The notes beneath the pieces are model-generated. The model saw only the letters and a list, made by a program, of their open reading frames with translations, had not been told where the DNA came from and did no database searches. The translations under genes were made by a program, and so were the position numbers. From VFZP01 sp043755595 (GTDB taxonomy: Bacteria; Acidobacteriota; Terriglobia; Bryobacterales; Bryobacteraceae): 64,000 nucleotides of DNA. Shown here in pieces: positions 33,273-42,321 of this stretch (positions are counted from its first letter, which is position 1; each line of letters opens with the position of its first letter). The DNA is taken from NCBI GenBank assembly GCA_043755595.1, contig JAYUSQ010000070.1, positions 43,182 to 107,181 of the forward strand. Reading direction: 5' to 3'.

Positions 33273-34480
33273 GAGTTCTTCAGCCGCATCCGCGACGTCT
33301 CGACGGCAATCGCGACTTTCGCGAGCACTGAAAACACAAACGCGCCCATTGCGGCGATACCCGCCCCGACGGTGAACTCCACCCACGTGGGCTGGTATTC
33401 GTCCACCTTGCCCCAAGGCTCAGGGATGAAGCCCGGAATAATCGTGCCCATCCCTTTCTCAATTTCGATCGCGGCGAACAGCGCCACGCAACAAACTAAC
33501 AACACGGGCAACCGCCTACGCAGTCGATGAACGCTTAAGATTCCGGTGGACACAAACAGCAGCCCAATCGAAGTCCAGATCCACGGCACGAGCCGGCTTT
33601 TTCCGTGCAAGCCAAAAAACAAATACTTGGCCGAATGTGAATGATGGGTCGTGCGGTAAGTTTCAGTAAAAATCTCTGAGATCGTCATGACACAGCAAAT
33701 CTGCGCCGCGACCGTCAGCACCATCGCGAGTTTGCCAATCGTCTCGTCGGCCACCGGATAATCGCCGAAACGCCGGATGCACACAAGAATCAAAATGATC
33801 AGCGCAGGCCCTGCAGTGAAGGCGGTCGCAAGGAAGCGTGGGCCCAACAGCGACGCATTCCAGTAAGGCCGGGCCGGCAGTCCGGAAAACAGGAACGCCG
33901 TCACCAGGTGCAGCGCCACCGCCCAGGCAATCGAGAGCATCAGGAACGGCACATACTTCCTTGCTTCAGGCTCTCGCCCTTGATAGTGGGAAAACAAGAT
34001 GTGGAACGGGATCGCCAGATTCAGCAGCAGATAACCGTTCAGCACGAGGATGTCCCAGGCCAGCAACGAGCGCGGAAAATTCAACAGCCCCAGCATCGGG
34101 ATCGCATGCCAAAGCCGCCCAGGGCCGCCCACATCGACCACCACGAACGCAATCGCCATCAGCACCGCGCTGACCGCCACGGCTTCGCCAATCAACACCG
34201 CCCGCTTGAAATCCATGTCATGCAGGATGTAGCTAGGCATCACCAAAATCACAGCCGCCGCCGCCACGCCCACCAGAAATGCGAAGTTTGAAATATAGAA
34301 ACCCCAGCTGACGTGATCGTGCATGCCCGTCACCGAGAGCCCGTGCGTCAGTTGCACAGAATAGCTCCAGGCGCCTGCGCACATCAGCAGCGTCAGCGCG
34401 CCCATCCATACGTGATAGGCCGTCCCGCCAGAGCTGGCTTCCCTCAACGCGTCTTTGAGATACGAACGAAGAATTTGCAT
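33269..34480 (-). CDS. NrfD/PsrC-like membrane subunit of the nitrate reductase operon
   Basis: The protein has about nine or ten hydrophobic segments (for example GFYISNFAFLVGVAAAAVIL, LLNLAIPFHILFSH) and the overall look of NrfD/PsrC-type quinol-interacting membrane proteins. It should pass electrons between the quinone pool and the adjacent ferredoxin-like subunit. ATG at 34480 gives a five-base gap to the FeS gene; an upstream TTG is less likely. It is the last gene of the nap operon and converges with the bicupin gene. Confidence 0.82.
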   Translation of the reverse strand: MQILRSYLKDALREASSGGTAYHVWMGALTLLMCAGAWSYSVQLTHGLSVTGMHDHVSWGFYISNFAFLVGVAAAAVILVMPSYILHDMDFKRAVLIGEAVAVSAVLMAIAFVVVDVGGPGRLWHAIPMLGLLNFPRSLLAWDILVLNGYLLLNLAIPFHILFSHYQGREPEARKYVPFLMLSIAWAVALHLVTAFLFSGLPARPYWNASLLGPRFLATAFTAGPALIILILVCIRRFGDYPVADETIGKLAMVLTVAAQICCVMTISEIFTETYRTTHHSHSAKYLFFGLHGKSRLVPWIWTSIGLLFVSTGILSVHRLRRRLPVLLVCCVALFAAIEIEKGMGTIIPGFIPEPWGKVDEYQPTWVEFTVGAGIAAMGAFVFSVLAKVAIAVETSRMRLKNS

Positions 34481-34485
34481 CTGGG

Positions 34486-35439
34486 TCAGTCCATGAAATA
34501 CCAAAACTTCGGTTCCGTGCCCAGATCTTCTTTCAACCGGAACACTTTCTTGTTGGCCAGCACCCAGCGGATCTCGCTATCCGGGTCCAGTAGGTTGCCG
34601 AAGATCCGCGCCCCGGTCGGACAAGCCTCGACGCACGCCGGATTCAAGCCTGCGCGCGAACGCTGGATGCAAAACGTACACTTCTCCACCACGCCGCGCG
34701 CCCGCATCCTATTGCCCAGATAGTGCTGATTCGGGTTCAACTCATCGTGCGGCACTTCGGGTTCAGCCCAGTTGAAGCGTCGCGCATCGTACGGACAAGC
34801 AGCCATGCAATAGCGGCAACCGATGCACCAGTTGTAATCCACCACTACGATTCCGTCCGGCTCCATCCACGTCGCCTTCACCGGGCAAACATCGACGCAC
34901 GGCGGATTCTGACATTGAAAGCATTGCGTGCCCAAATAGAAATGCCCGGCCGCCGGCACTTCGTGAAAGAAGCTGTCGTCGGCTTTTTCAAAATCGAAAC
35001 TGCCGTTGGCGTGTTCATGGATTCGTATGTAGGCCATTTGCGACTTGCGGTCTTGATTGTTTTCGCGAATGCAGGCGCGAATGCAATCCATGTAGCCGCG
35101 GCATTTGGAAACGTTGAAGGCATAACCGAACAGCACGCCCGGCTGCGCTTCGGAGCCGTCCACCTTGATCCGGTTTCCCGTACCCAATTGGTGCAGCCGT
35201 TCCAGGCGATGTAGCGCGTCCCCTTTTTCCTCTTCCGTCATCACGCGGTAGTTGGATTGGAAATACTGCTGCCACTCCATACGTGAGGCCTCGCGCGCCT
35301 CCGCCGATGCGAGAGGATTCAGCGACTCGATGCCCGCCGCAACCGCCGTGACCGCGCCAACAGCGGCTGCGCCGGCCACCGCAATCGCTGTGCGCCGGTC
35401 CACCACGGCATTCATGATTTGGACGAGCTGGTTTTTCAT
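34486..35439 (-). CDS. NrfC/DmsB-like 4Fe-4S ferredoxin subunit
   Basis: Four cysteine clusters of 4Fe-4S type are visible: CRGYMDCIRAC, CFQCQNPPCVDVCP, CIGCRYCMAACP and CTFCIQRSRAGLNPACVEAC. This matches the four-cluster electron-transfer subunits of NrfC/DmsB/PsrB type. A twin-arginine type N-terminus (MKNQLVQIMNAVVDRRTAIA) suggests export to the periplasm. The ATG at 35439 overlaps the stop of the cytochrome gene. It would carry electrons from the NrfD-like subunit towards the cytochromes and NapA. Confidence 0.85.
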   Translation of the reverse strand: MKNQLVQIMNAVVDRRTAIAVAGAAAVGAVTAVAAGIESLNPLASAEAREASRMEWQQYFQSNYRVMTEEEKGDALHRLERLHQLGTGNRIKVDGSEAQPGVLFGYAFNVSKCRGYMDCIRACIRENNQDRKSQMAYIRIHEHANGSFDFEKADDSFFHEVPAAGHFYLGTQCFQCQNPPCVDVCPVKATWMEPDGIVVVDYNWCIGCRYCMAACPYDARRFNWAEPEVPHDELNPNQHYLGNRMRARGVVEKCTFCIQRSRAGLNPACVEACPTGARIFGNLLDPDSEIRWVLANKKVFRLKEDLGTEPKFWYFMD

Positions 35440-36014
35440 TCGAGTGGTTCCGTCTTTCCTGCCCGCGCGGGCCATCGGCGAGAAAAAGCCGGCTGATGAG
35501 GGTTATGACAGGACGTGCAGTTCATCGCGGTGCGCGGCGCATTCCAGCCCACGGCGCGTTTTCCATGCGCCCCGCCCGCCCATTCCTTTTCCTGGCGGCT
35601 GTGGCACTGGCCGCAAACCTGGTAGACGTGGTTGAACTCGACCGGCGCGCCTTGCATCAGCCGTAACTCGCCCGTGGCGGCATCGGCGTGACACGTCGCG
35701 CAACTCATCGTGGCGGCGGGCGCATGTTTGAGTTCGATATTCCAATGCGCCGCGGGCGAAGTGCGCTTCATCGCCGCAGTTGGCGCTGTGTGACAACGCG
35801 TGCAAGGCATCTTCGCGATATGCGGCGCGCGAGCCAGCACCTGGAACGATGGAACCTCCGGGTGCATCGCCGCCACGACCGCGCTCTGGCCATCGGGTAA
35901 CGGCAGCGGAGGCAGTTTGGCTGCCTGGTGTGAGCGCGCATTCTCGCTATGGCAGCCACCAAGCGTCAACAAAAAGAACGGCGAAGCGACTAGCGCCAAC
36001 CGGCGTCCGGTCAT
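35436..36014 (-). CDS. Tetraheme c-type cytochrome lipoprotein
   Basis: Four CxxCH motifs (CTRCH, CATCH, CGQCH, CTSCH) follow a lipoprotein-type signal (ALVASPFFLLTLGGC), giving a membrane-tethered periplasmic electron carrier of about 190 residues. The ATG at 36014 overlaps the upstream stop by four bases. No specific family is recognised; it sits between the NapB-like gene and the FeS gene, so it probably links the membrane quinol-oxidising part to NapAB. Confidence 0.82.
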   Translation of the reverse strand: MTGRRLALVASPFFLLTLGGCHSENARSHQAAKLPPLPLPDGQSAVVAAMHPEVPSFQVLARAPHIAKMPCTRCHTAPTAAMKRTSPAAHWNIELKHAPAATMSCATCHADAATGELRLMQGAPVEFNHVYQVCGQCHSRQEKEWAGGAHGKRAVGWNAPRTAMNCTSCHNPHQPAFSRRWPARAGKTEPLE

Positions 36015-36703
36015 GGCTGCCCCCGCTTGAAGGCTTTCACCGCCACGTCGTTCCACGCATGGCACTGCCGGCAATTCACCCGCTCTGGATGGTCCGTACG
36101 AATCTCGGCAGCGGCGGCAGGCCCCGCGTGGCAAGCCAGGCAATTCCCGCGCATCTGAAGGCCATGCGGAATCGGCGGTGGACTGCCCGGCATCGACTGT
36201 TGATCGAGCGCCGGCCGTGCAGCCCCCTCAAAACCGGAAGCGCGAAACAACCCCGCGCCTTCGCTCTGCGCCACATGGCATTGCACACACGCGGTCAACT
36301 CCGGGTGCGGAGTCACCGGGGTCATCGCCTTAAACTCAGGCGCATAACCGCCGTCTTGATGACAGCTCAAACACGCCGCGCCGCCCCAGGCATTCGCCGT
36401 CAACAAGCGATGCGGGATGTGCGGTGGCGCTCCCGGATAGGCGCGCCGTTCATAAAACTGGCGCAGCGTTCGCGTCGATGCCTGCTTGGCGGTCCGTTGA
36501 TAAGTGAGCGCGCCCGCAGCCAAACGAAACGGTCCCGATTCAATCTCAAGCGAAGGCGTGTCGCCCGCGCCCGTCAGCCGCTGCGGCCCCGCCGTCCCTA
36601 CACCGGACAGCACCATCCGGCCGCCCACTACTACCACCGCCGCCATCAGCGCGGCGCAAATCACAATTCGGCCCAGCCGCCGCTTCGATGAAACCTCCGC
36701 CAT
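36011..36703 (-). CDS. napB: NapB-like cytochrome c subunit of periplasmic nitrate reductase
   Basis: The protein contains the NapB-type block RRAYPGAPPHIPHRLLTAN and CxxCH heme sites CLSCH, CVQCH, CLACH and CRQCH. Classical NapB has two hemes; this one has four and is longer, about 230 residues, so it looks like a NapB fused with or extended by two more heme sites. The transmembrane or signal anchor is near LGRIVICAALMAAVVVVGGR. The ATG at 36703 is four bases past the napA stop. Confidence 0.8.
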   Translation of the reverse strand: MAEVSSKRRLGRIVICAALMAAVVVVGGRMVLSGVGTAGPQRLTGAGDTPSLEIESGPFRLAAGALTYQRTAKQASTRTLRQFYERRAYPGAPPHIPHRLLTANAWGGAACLSCHQDGGYAPEFKAMTPVTPHPELTACVQCHVAQSEGAGLFRASGFEGAARPALDQQSMPGSPPPIPHGLQMRGNCLACHAGPAAAAEIRTDHPERVNCRQCHAWNDVAVKAFKRGQP

Positions 36704-36707
36704 GCAA

Positions 36708-39038
36708 CTACGCCCGCTCCACTCGCACGGCGCACTTCTTGTAATCGGGCTGTTTGGAAATCGGGCAGAACGCATCAAGCGTTAGCTCATTGATCAACAT
36801 GCCTTCGTCGAAGAATGGCACGAACACCTGACCGGCCGCAGGCCGCGCGCGCTGGTCAATCGCAGCGGGCAATACCAATGCGCCGCGCCGGCTGATCAGG
36901 CGCACCCGGTCGCCACTGCGAATGTTGAGCCGTTTCGCGTCATCGGGATGCAACTCGACATAGGCGTTCGGCACCGCTTTGTGAAGCACGGGAATGCGGC
37001 GCGTCATGCTTCCTGTATGCCAGTGCTCAACCACGCGCCCTGTGTTCAGCCAGAACGGATACTCTTTGTCGGGACTCTCCGGCGGCGGCTCATACGGGCG
37101 GAACCAAATCCAGGCGCGATGGTCCGGCTTGCCATAAAAATCCCAGCTATCGCCCTTGGCGGCAGGGTCTGTCCGCGCGTGATAGCGCCACTTGGTTTCC
37201 TTGCCTTTCACAAACGGCCACTGCACGCCCGGGTTGTTGCGAAGATCGGAATACGAGGCCATCTCATGAGCCGGCCCATGATGAAATCGCCCGTACTCCT
37301 TCCAGATCTCTTCGATGTGATTCTCCTTCGTCCAGGGAAAGAGATTGCCGAAGCCCGCGCGCCGCGCCACTTCAATCAACTGCCACGTGTCGCTCATCGC
37401 CTCGCCCGGCGGCGGCAGCATCTGTTCAAAGTGTTGCGTGCGGCGCTCTGAATTGCCGTACATGCCTTCGCGCTCGATCCACATCGCCGAAGGCAGCACA
37501 ACGTCCGCGATATCGGTGGTCGGAGTCGGATACACGTCCGAGACCACGATAAACCGGCCTTCCTTTTTCGCCGCGTCCCGATAGCGTTTCAGCTTCGGCA
37601 TCGTCACCATCGGGTTGGTGACTTGGATCCAAAGGAACCGGATGTCGCCGCGATCGAGCGCGCGAAACATCTCAACGGTATGATAAGTCGGCTTCGCGGG
37701 GATGCGCTCCACCGGAACTTTCCAGATCTCCGCCGCCATCTTGCGATCCGCTTCGTTCGTCACTTCGCCGTGCGGCAACCGGTTGGTGAGCGTTCCCACC
37801 TCGCGTACGGTGCCGCAGGCGGACGGTTGCCCGGTCAGCGAAAACGGACTGTTGCCGGGCGTCGAAATCTTGCCCGTCAATAGATGCAGGTTGTAGACCA
37901 GATTCTGGATCCAGGTGCCGCGCGTATGCTGGTTCATACCCATGCACCAGAAGCTGACGACCTTCTTCGCGGGATCCGCATATAGCGCCGCCAAATAGCG
38001 AATGTCGCGTGCCGCGACACCGGTCAGTGCTTCCACCTTCTCGGGCGCGTAGTCTTTCAGAGCGTCCTTATATTGTGCGAACGTGATGCTCTCGGCTTGA
38101 TCGGTGAATGCAAATTTGTCTTCCAGCCCGTAGCCGATCCCTGTTTTGCCTTTGTGAAAACTAACATGCCGTTCAACGAAAGTCTGATTGACCGCGCCCA
38201 AACGGATCAGTTCATACGCAATCGCGTTCGCGATAGCCAAATCGCCCTGCGGCAGAAATAGAATCGACCGGTCCGCCGCCTGCGACGTGCGTGTCGTGCG
38301 TGTCGCCAGATCGACAATACGCACCTCAGGCCGCTTCATGCGCTGCTCCAGCATTCGTGAGAACAACACCGGGTGCATTTCGGCCATGTTGTTGCCCCAG
38401 AGGACAAAAACGTTGGCGTGATCGATATCGTCGTAGCAGCCCATCGGCTCATCGAGGCCGAATGAAGTCATAAAGCCCGTGACCGCGCTCGACATACACA
38501 GGCGCGCATTGGCCTCGACATTGTTGGTGCCGATCCCGCCCTTGAAAAATTTCGACGCCACGTAGCCATCGGGGATGGTCCACTGGCCCGACCCATAGAT
38601 CGCCACCGAATCCTTACCCGTGGCAGCGATGGTGGACTTCAGCTTCTCCGCCACCAGATTCAGCGCCTCCTCCATCGGCACCGGAGTCAACACGCCGTTC
38701 TTCCGCACCAGCGCCTGTTTCAACCGGTCTTCGCCATACAAGGCCAGCACCGAGTGGTAACCCTTCACGCAGCACAAGCCCTTATTCACGGGACTCGCGG
38801 GGTCGCCTTTCACCGCCACAGCCTTGGCGTTAGAGATGCCAATCAACAACCCGCAACCTGTACCGCAAAACCGGCACGGCGTCTTCTTCCAGGTCACGTC
38901 GGACGGAAGGTTCTTCGCGGGCGGCGCGGCAAACACCACTCCGGGCATCAGCGCTTCAGCCACCGTGACCGCAGCGGACGCGGCCAAAGCTCGCAGCATC
39001 GCGCGCCGGTCGATTGAAATTTCGTTAACGGCGCTCAT
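36708..39038 (-). CDS. napA: Periplasmic nitrate reductase catalytic subunit NapA
   Basis: A molybdopterin oxidoreductase of about 776 residues with a twin-arginine signal (ISIDRRAMLRALAASAAVTV) and an N-terminal 4Fe-4S site (TPCRFCGTGCGLLIG ... KGLCCVKGYH). The molybdenum-ligand Cys sits in NARLCMSSAVTGF as expected for NapA. Other blocks are family-typical: NNMAEMHPVLFSRM, FWCMGMNQHTRGTW, LTGQPSACGT and LNTGRVVEHWHTGSMT. It reduces nitrate to nitrite in the periplasm. The ATG at 39038 overlaps napD's stop. NapC is absent from the window; see the NrfD and ferredoxin genes. Confidence 0.95.
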   Translation of the reverse strand: MSAVNEISIDRRAMLRALAASAAVTVAEALMPGVVFAAPPAKNLPSDVTWKKTPCRFCGTGCGLLIGISNAKAVAVKGDPASPVNKGLCCVKGYHSVLALYGEDRLKQALVRKNGVLTPVPMEEALNLVAEKLKSTIAATGKDSVAIYGSGQWTIPDGYVASKFFKGGIGTNNVEANARLCMSSAVTGFMTSFGLDEPMGCYDDIDHANVFVLWGNNMAEMHPVLFSRMLEQRMKRPEVRIVDLATRTTRTSQAADRSILFLPQGDLAIANAIAYELIRLGAVNQTFVERHVSFHKGKTGIGYGLEDKFAFTDQAESITFAQYKDALKDYAPEKVEALTGVAARDIRYLAALYADPAKKVVSFWCMGMNQHTRGTWIQNLVYNLHLLTGKISTPGNSPFSLTGQPSACGTVREVGTLTNRLPHGEVTNEADRKMAAEIWKVPVERIPAKPTYHTVEMFRALDRGDIRFLWIQVTNPMVTMPKLKRYRDAAKKEGRFIVVSDVYPTPTTDIADVVLPSAMWIEREGMYGNSERRTQHFEQMLPPPGEAMSDTWQLIEVARRAGFGNLFPWTKENHIEEIWKEYGRFHHGPAHEMASYSDLRNNPGVQWPFVKGKETKWRYHARTDPAAKGDSWDFYGKPDHRAWIWFRPYEPPPESPDKEYPFWLNTGRVVEHWHTGSMTRRIPVLHKAVPNAYVELHPDDAKRLNIRSGDRVRLISRRGALVLPAAIDQRARPAAGQVFVPFFDEGMLINELTLDAFCPISKQPDYKKCAVRVERA

Positions 39039-39265
39039 TCCGTCCACCCCGCGATCAGAGAAGCGCATTGCACACCGCACAGCGACTCAAGCTGTCGCTC
39101 CAGATCCCGTTGTTCAGTCGCGGTTTCGGTTTCCGTGACGAGAATCAGAGCGTCGCGATTCTCCGCAGGCAGCACTTCACAGCGGCCCGGCAGTTGCGAC
39201 AACGAATCGGACACCGGCGCCAGTTGACCGCTGGCCGTCAGAATCAAATAACTTTGGACAGTCAT
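39035..39265 (-). CDS. napD: NapD chaperone for NapA maturation
   Basis: A 76-residue protein with the NapD pattern (SYLILTASGQLAPVSDSLSQ, GRCEVLPAENRDALILVTET, CGVQCASLIAGW). NapD binds the Tat signal of NapA and guides its assembly. It is the first gene of the operon and overlaps napA by four bases. No obvious FNR box or promoter was made out in the 176 bases upstream. Confidence 0.88.
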   Translation of the reverse strand: MTVQSYLILTASGQLAPVSDSLSQLPGRCEVLPAENRDALILVTETETATEQRDLERQLESLCGVQCASLIAGWTE

Positions 39266-39441
39266 GACGCGTCCCTTGCGGCGAAGGGAAGTGTCGGAAA
39301 GGATCCACCAAAGTGGCGCTGCGCGGCCTCACGCACACGATGAGTGAAAAGGCCCGGACGAGAGGCGGAGAGTGGCATACTTGGCAGGTCTCAGCCCTCT
39401 AGCAGCAATTGAACTGCCAGGAGCCGAGACCCGCCGCGCCA

Positions 39442-42285
39442 CTACCGAACCCAAACTGTGGTGGGCCCACGCTGTGTGTAGTCACCGTCAACGATGCGGA
39501 TCCAGACAGGCACAGCCCGGGGAAACCCCGATGAGCTAGCAAAGGGAAAATCTTGCGGTACGAATATCTTGACCACGACCACCGGGACCGGAATCCCAGG
39601 AGCCGGAAACAAATTCGAATCGACGCCGTAGGCATAGGTGTTGTCGAAAATCACCGAAATCTCACGGCGCAAGACCACGCTGGAGCCCTCCAGCCGGTGC
39701 TTCCCCATCCCGTTTACTGCAAGCCCCAGCACAGAGCCGCGGCGCGCGGGATTCGCAGCGGAGTTCAACGTGCCGTCTTCATTGAGCGCCAGTGCCTGCC
39801 CCGCGCCTGAGCCGTCAGCGGTGAATATTGCGGGCGCCGCCTCGGTGAAGCCCACGTCCACCTGCTGGGACCGTTTCCCGTCGGTCTCGATTATGAGCGG
39901 AGCCCGCACCTGCGACATCACATCATCGGGAACCACAACCCACAACTCAGACTCGGAAGCCTTGACCACTCGCAGCTCCACGTCCCCGGCCCGCACCCGA
40001 GGTGCCTGTCCCATCCCCGCTCCCCGAATAATTACAAGTTCGCCTGGTGCCAGCGGACCCGGAGCCGCGCTCGCGGCATTCAGGATCGCATCGATACGAA
40101 CCGCCGAGTCCACCCAACGGTACGCTCGGATGACAACGTCTGACCCGGAAGGCGAATCGCCGAAGACCGCCGCATTGCCTTCCGCGCGCACCACGGCGAT
40201 CCCTCCGTCCGGTTTCGGCAGCGCTTGGAACTCCGCGATTCCCTCCAACGGCGTCGCAAAGCGTAGCGTCGATAGGCTCGCATCCAGGCTCACCACAAAA
40301 CCGGATCCCGTTGAGGCTATCAACGACTTGGTCGCCCCGCCGTATTGAAAGCTCGAAACCAGGACTGAGTCATCCGCGCCCAATGCAATCCGCCCGCCAG
40401 AAGCCGGGCCTAATAACGTTGACTCGAGAAACTCGCCCGCTGGACTCAATCTCGTTATGAGTCCAGTGATGAATCCCGTTGACGGGCCGGTGGCGGCAGG
40501 CAGGTGAGAGCCTGGAGAAGTATAAATCTTTTGCCCCGTGCCGATGCCGATCGCATACAAGTGATCGGAAGAGTCCAACACCCCGCCCGACACCCGGTCG
40601 CCGATTTTGGTTGAGTAATCCAAAGTATTTCCCAATGGGCCAAGCTTCCAGATCGACGGGCCGGCTATGATCGCATGGCCACTTCGCTCAACGACAATCG
40701 AGCCCGGCGTTGCCCCGATCGGGAAGAAGAATGAGCTCGTTGCCCAATCGCCCAAGTAGGTAGAGTAAATCAGCGCGGAGCCATCCTGGCTGAATTTTGT
40801 GGCAAAGATGCGACCGGAAAATTCGTTGGGAAAAAACGATGGGATCTTTCCCGGATCCGGCCACAACGACCCAGCCGTCGTCGGAATGCGTCCTCGGGCA
40901 CTACCCGTGATGTGAGCGCTGCCGGCTGCGTCCACCGCGATTGAAGAGATGTAGACGCCGGTTGAATATTCGTGAGCGTACAGCAGCCGCTGCCCATCGG
41001 GCGATAGCTTCCCAACATAGCTGGAATAGTCGTTAGTACAAGGCGAGGCTTCCAAGGCCGCAGGCTTCATGCAGAACGCCGCAAAGTACACCGATTGATC
41101 GAATCCCGTGGTGATGGCGGAGATTCTGCTCCCAGGCAGATAGGTAGACCAAAGGAGGTCGCCGCCGGACCCGAATTTAGCCACGAACGCACTCGGCAGC
41201 GTCGAACTGCCCAGGAAGACGGTTCCCCGAAACACGATCAGGTTCGCCAACTCAAATCGAAAAAGGTTCTCGGCCACCTTGGTCCAAGTGTCGCCGCCGT
41301 CGCGACTCTGCAGCAGCGCGCTGGCTCCGTATGGTTGGTCAACGGCATACAGGATCGGTGCATCGGGCGTCGTCGTAAGATTAAACACCTCGGCTGGCAG
41401 GCGGGTCCAATTTTGCCCGCGGTCGGCGCTTCGATAGTAAACATTGCCGGATTGGACGTAGATCGTCCCCGCGTGGGTGGGATCTGCAATCACTTTAACC
41501 GGATCAAAAGTCCCTGGCCGCGGCAACGGTTTCCACGTAAGGCCGGCATCGTCGCTGATCCGCAACTGCGGATATCCCGCCGTATACACGACCCCGGAGC
41601 TTCCCGGATCAAAGGCGATTGAAGATATTCCATCCGGCAACCGCGCCCATGATGCCCCGCCGTCCCCGGATCGAAACGCTCCGGCCGAGCCAGTCGTGTA
41701 GATGGTTCCCGGCCTGCGCGGATCGATCGTAACTGAGTAAACCTGCGCCGGACCGCCCTGGAATTCGCCGAGTGCTTGGACCTGCGCCCAGTTCTTCCCG
41801 GCATCGGAGGTCTTCCAAAGGCCACCTGCTACCAGATAAATCACCGCAGGGTTGCTCGGTTCGACCGCAATGTTCGAGATGGCAAACTTAGGCGCTGCGC
41901 CGGTGGGAAGGATGCTCCAAGTCGTTCCGTTGTTGCGAGTGAACATGACGCCCGCGGTGGAGGCCACATAGAGGGTATCCTGAGCGATGGTCATCGCGCG
42001 GATATTACCAGCGAGCGGCCCGCGCAAAAGTTCAACGGCGCCAGCCGGGCCGACGCGTCTCAAGTTAGAGGTTCCCGGCTGGCGAAATGCGCCGCTGGCC
42101 GGAAGATCGATCGACGTCGTTGTCCCAGCGACGTAGATGTTGCCGCCGGGATCGTTGGCTATCGCGCCGATCGACTCATCCTGGCTTCCGCCGAAACGCT
42201 TCTCCCACTCCAGAGCGGGAACGGTCGCAGCAGCAGCCAGCGGGCCGAGGCTCAACAGGAGCGTGCGTAGAAAAGTCCGGGCCAA
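39442..42285 (-). CDS. Large exported beta-propeller (sortilin/BNR type) protein with Solibacter C-terminal domain
   Basis: After a signal peptide (LLLSLGPLAAAATVPALEW) the protein begins with SBBP-type blades (FGGSQDESIGAIANDPGGNI), then many BNR/Vps10-type blades (GTTWSILPTG, WKTSDAGKNWAQ, FRSGDGGASWARLPDG, YYRSADRGQNWTRLP). The last 230 residues start at IDAILNAASAAPGPLAPGEL and match the C-terminal domain typical of 'Solibacter' secreted proteins (TIGR03437). Full length 947 residues. Probably a secreted or surface protein; function unknown. It supports the phylum assignment. Confidence 0.85.
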   Translation of the reverse strand: MARTFLRTLLLSLGPLAAAATVPALEWEKRFGGSQDESIGAIANDPGGNIYVAGTTTSIDLPASGAFRQPGTSNLRRVGPAGAVELLRGPLAGNIRAMTIAQDTLYVASTAGVMFTRNNGTTWSILPTGAAPKFAISNIAVEPSNPAVIYLVAGGLWKTSDAGKNWAQVQALGEFQGGPAQVYSVTIDPRRPGTIYTTGSAGAFRSGDGGASWARLPDGISSIAFDPGSSGVVYTAGYPQLRISDDAGLTWKPLPRPGTFDPVKVIADPTHAGTIYVQSGNVYYRSADRGQNWTRLPAEVFNLTTTPDAPILYAVDQPYGASALLQSRDGGDTWTKVAENLFRFELANLIVFRGTVFLGSSTLPSAFVAKFGSGGDLLWSTYLPGSRISAITTGFDQSVYFAAFCMKPAALEASPCTNDYSSYVGKLSPDGQRLLYAHEYSTGVYISSIAVDAAGSAHITGSARGRIPTTAGSLWPDPGKIPSFFPNEFSGRIFATKFSQDGSALIYSTYLGDWATSSFFFPIGATPGSIVVERSGHAIIAGPSIWKLGPLGNTLDYSTKIGDRVSGGVLDSSDHLYAIGIGTGQKIYTSPGSHLPAATGPSTGFITGLITRLSPAGEFLESTLLGPASGGRIALGADDSVLVSSFQYGGATKSLIASTGSGFVVSLDASLSTLRFATPLEGIAEFQALPKPDGGIAVVRAEGNAAVFGDSPSGSDVVIRAYRWVDSAVRIDAILNAASAAPGPLAPGELVIIRGAGMGQAPRVRAGDVELRVVKASESELWVVVPDDVMSQVRAPLIIETDGKRSQQVDVGFTEAAPAIFTADGSGAGQALALNEDGTLNSAANPARRGSVLGLAVNGMGKHRLEGSSVVLRREISVIFDNTYAYGVDSNLFPAPGIPVPVVVVKIFVPQDFPFASSSGFPRAVPVWIRIVDGDYTQRGPTTVWVR

Positions 42286-42321
42286 GACCTAATACTACAG
42301 GCAATCGCCCCGCCCGGTTGC

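Noticed and set aside
36708..39038. NapA-like protein as a DMSO, formate or assimilatory reductase
   Set aside because: The Tat signal, 4Fe-4S N-terminus, Cys at the molybdenum position and the neighbouring napD and NapB-like genes fit NapA best.
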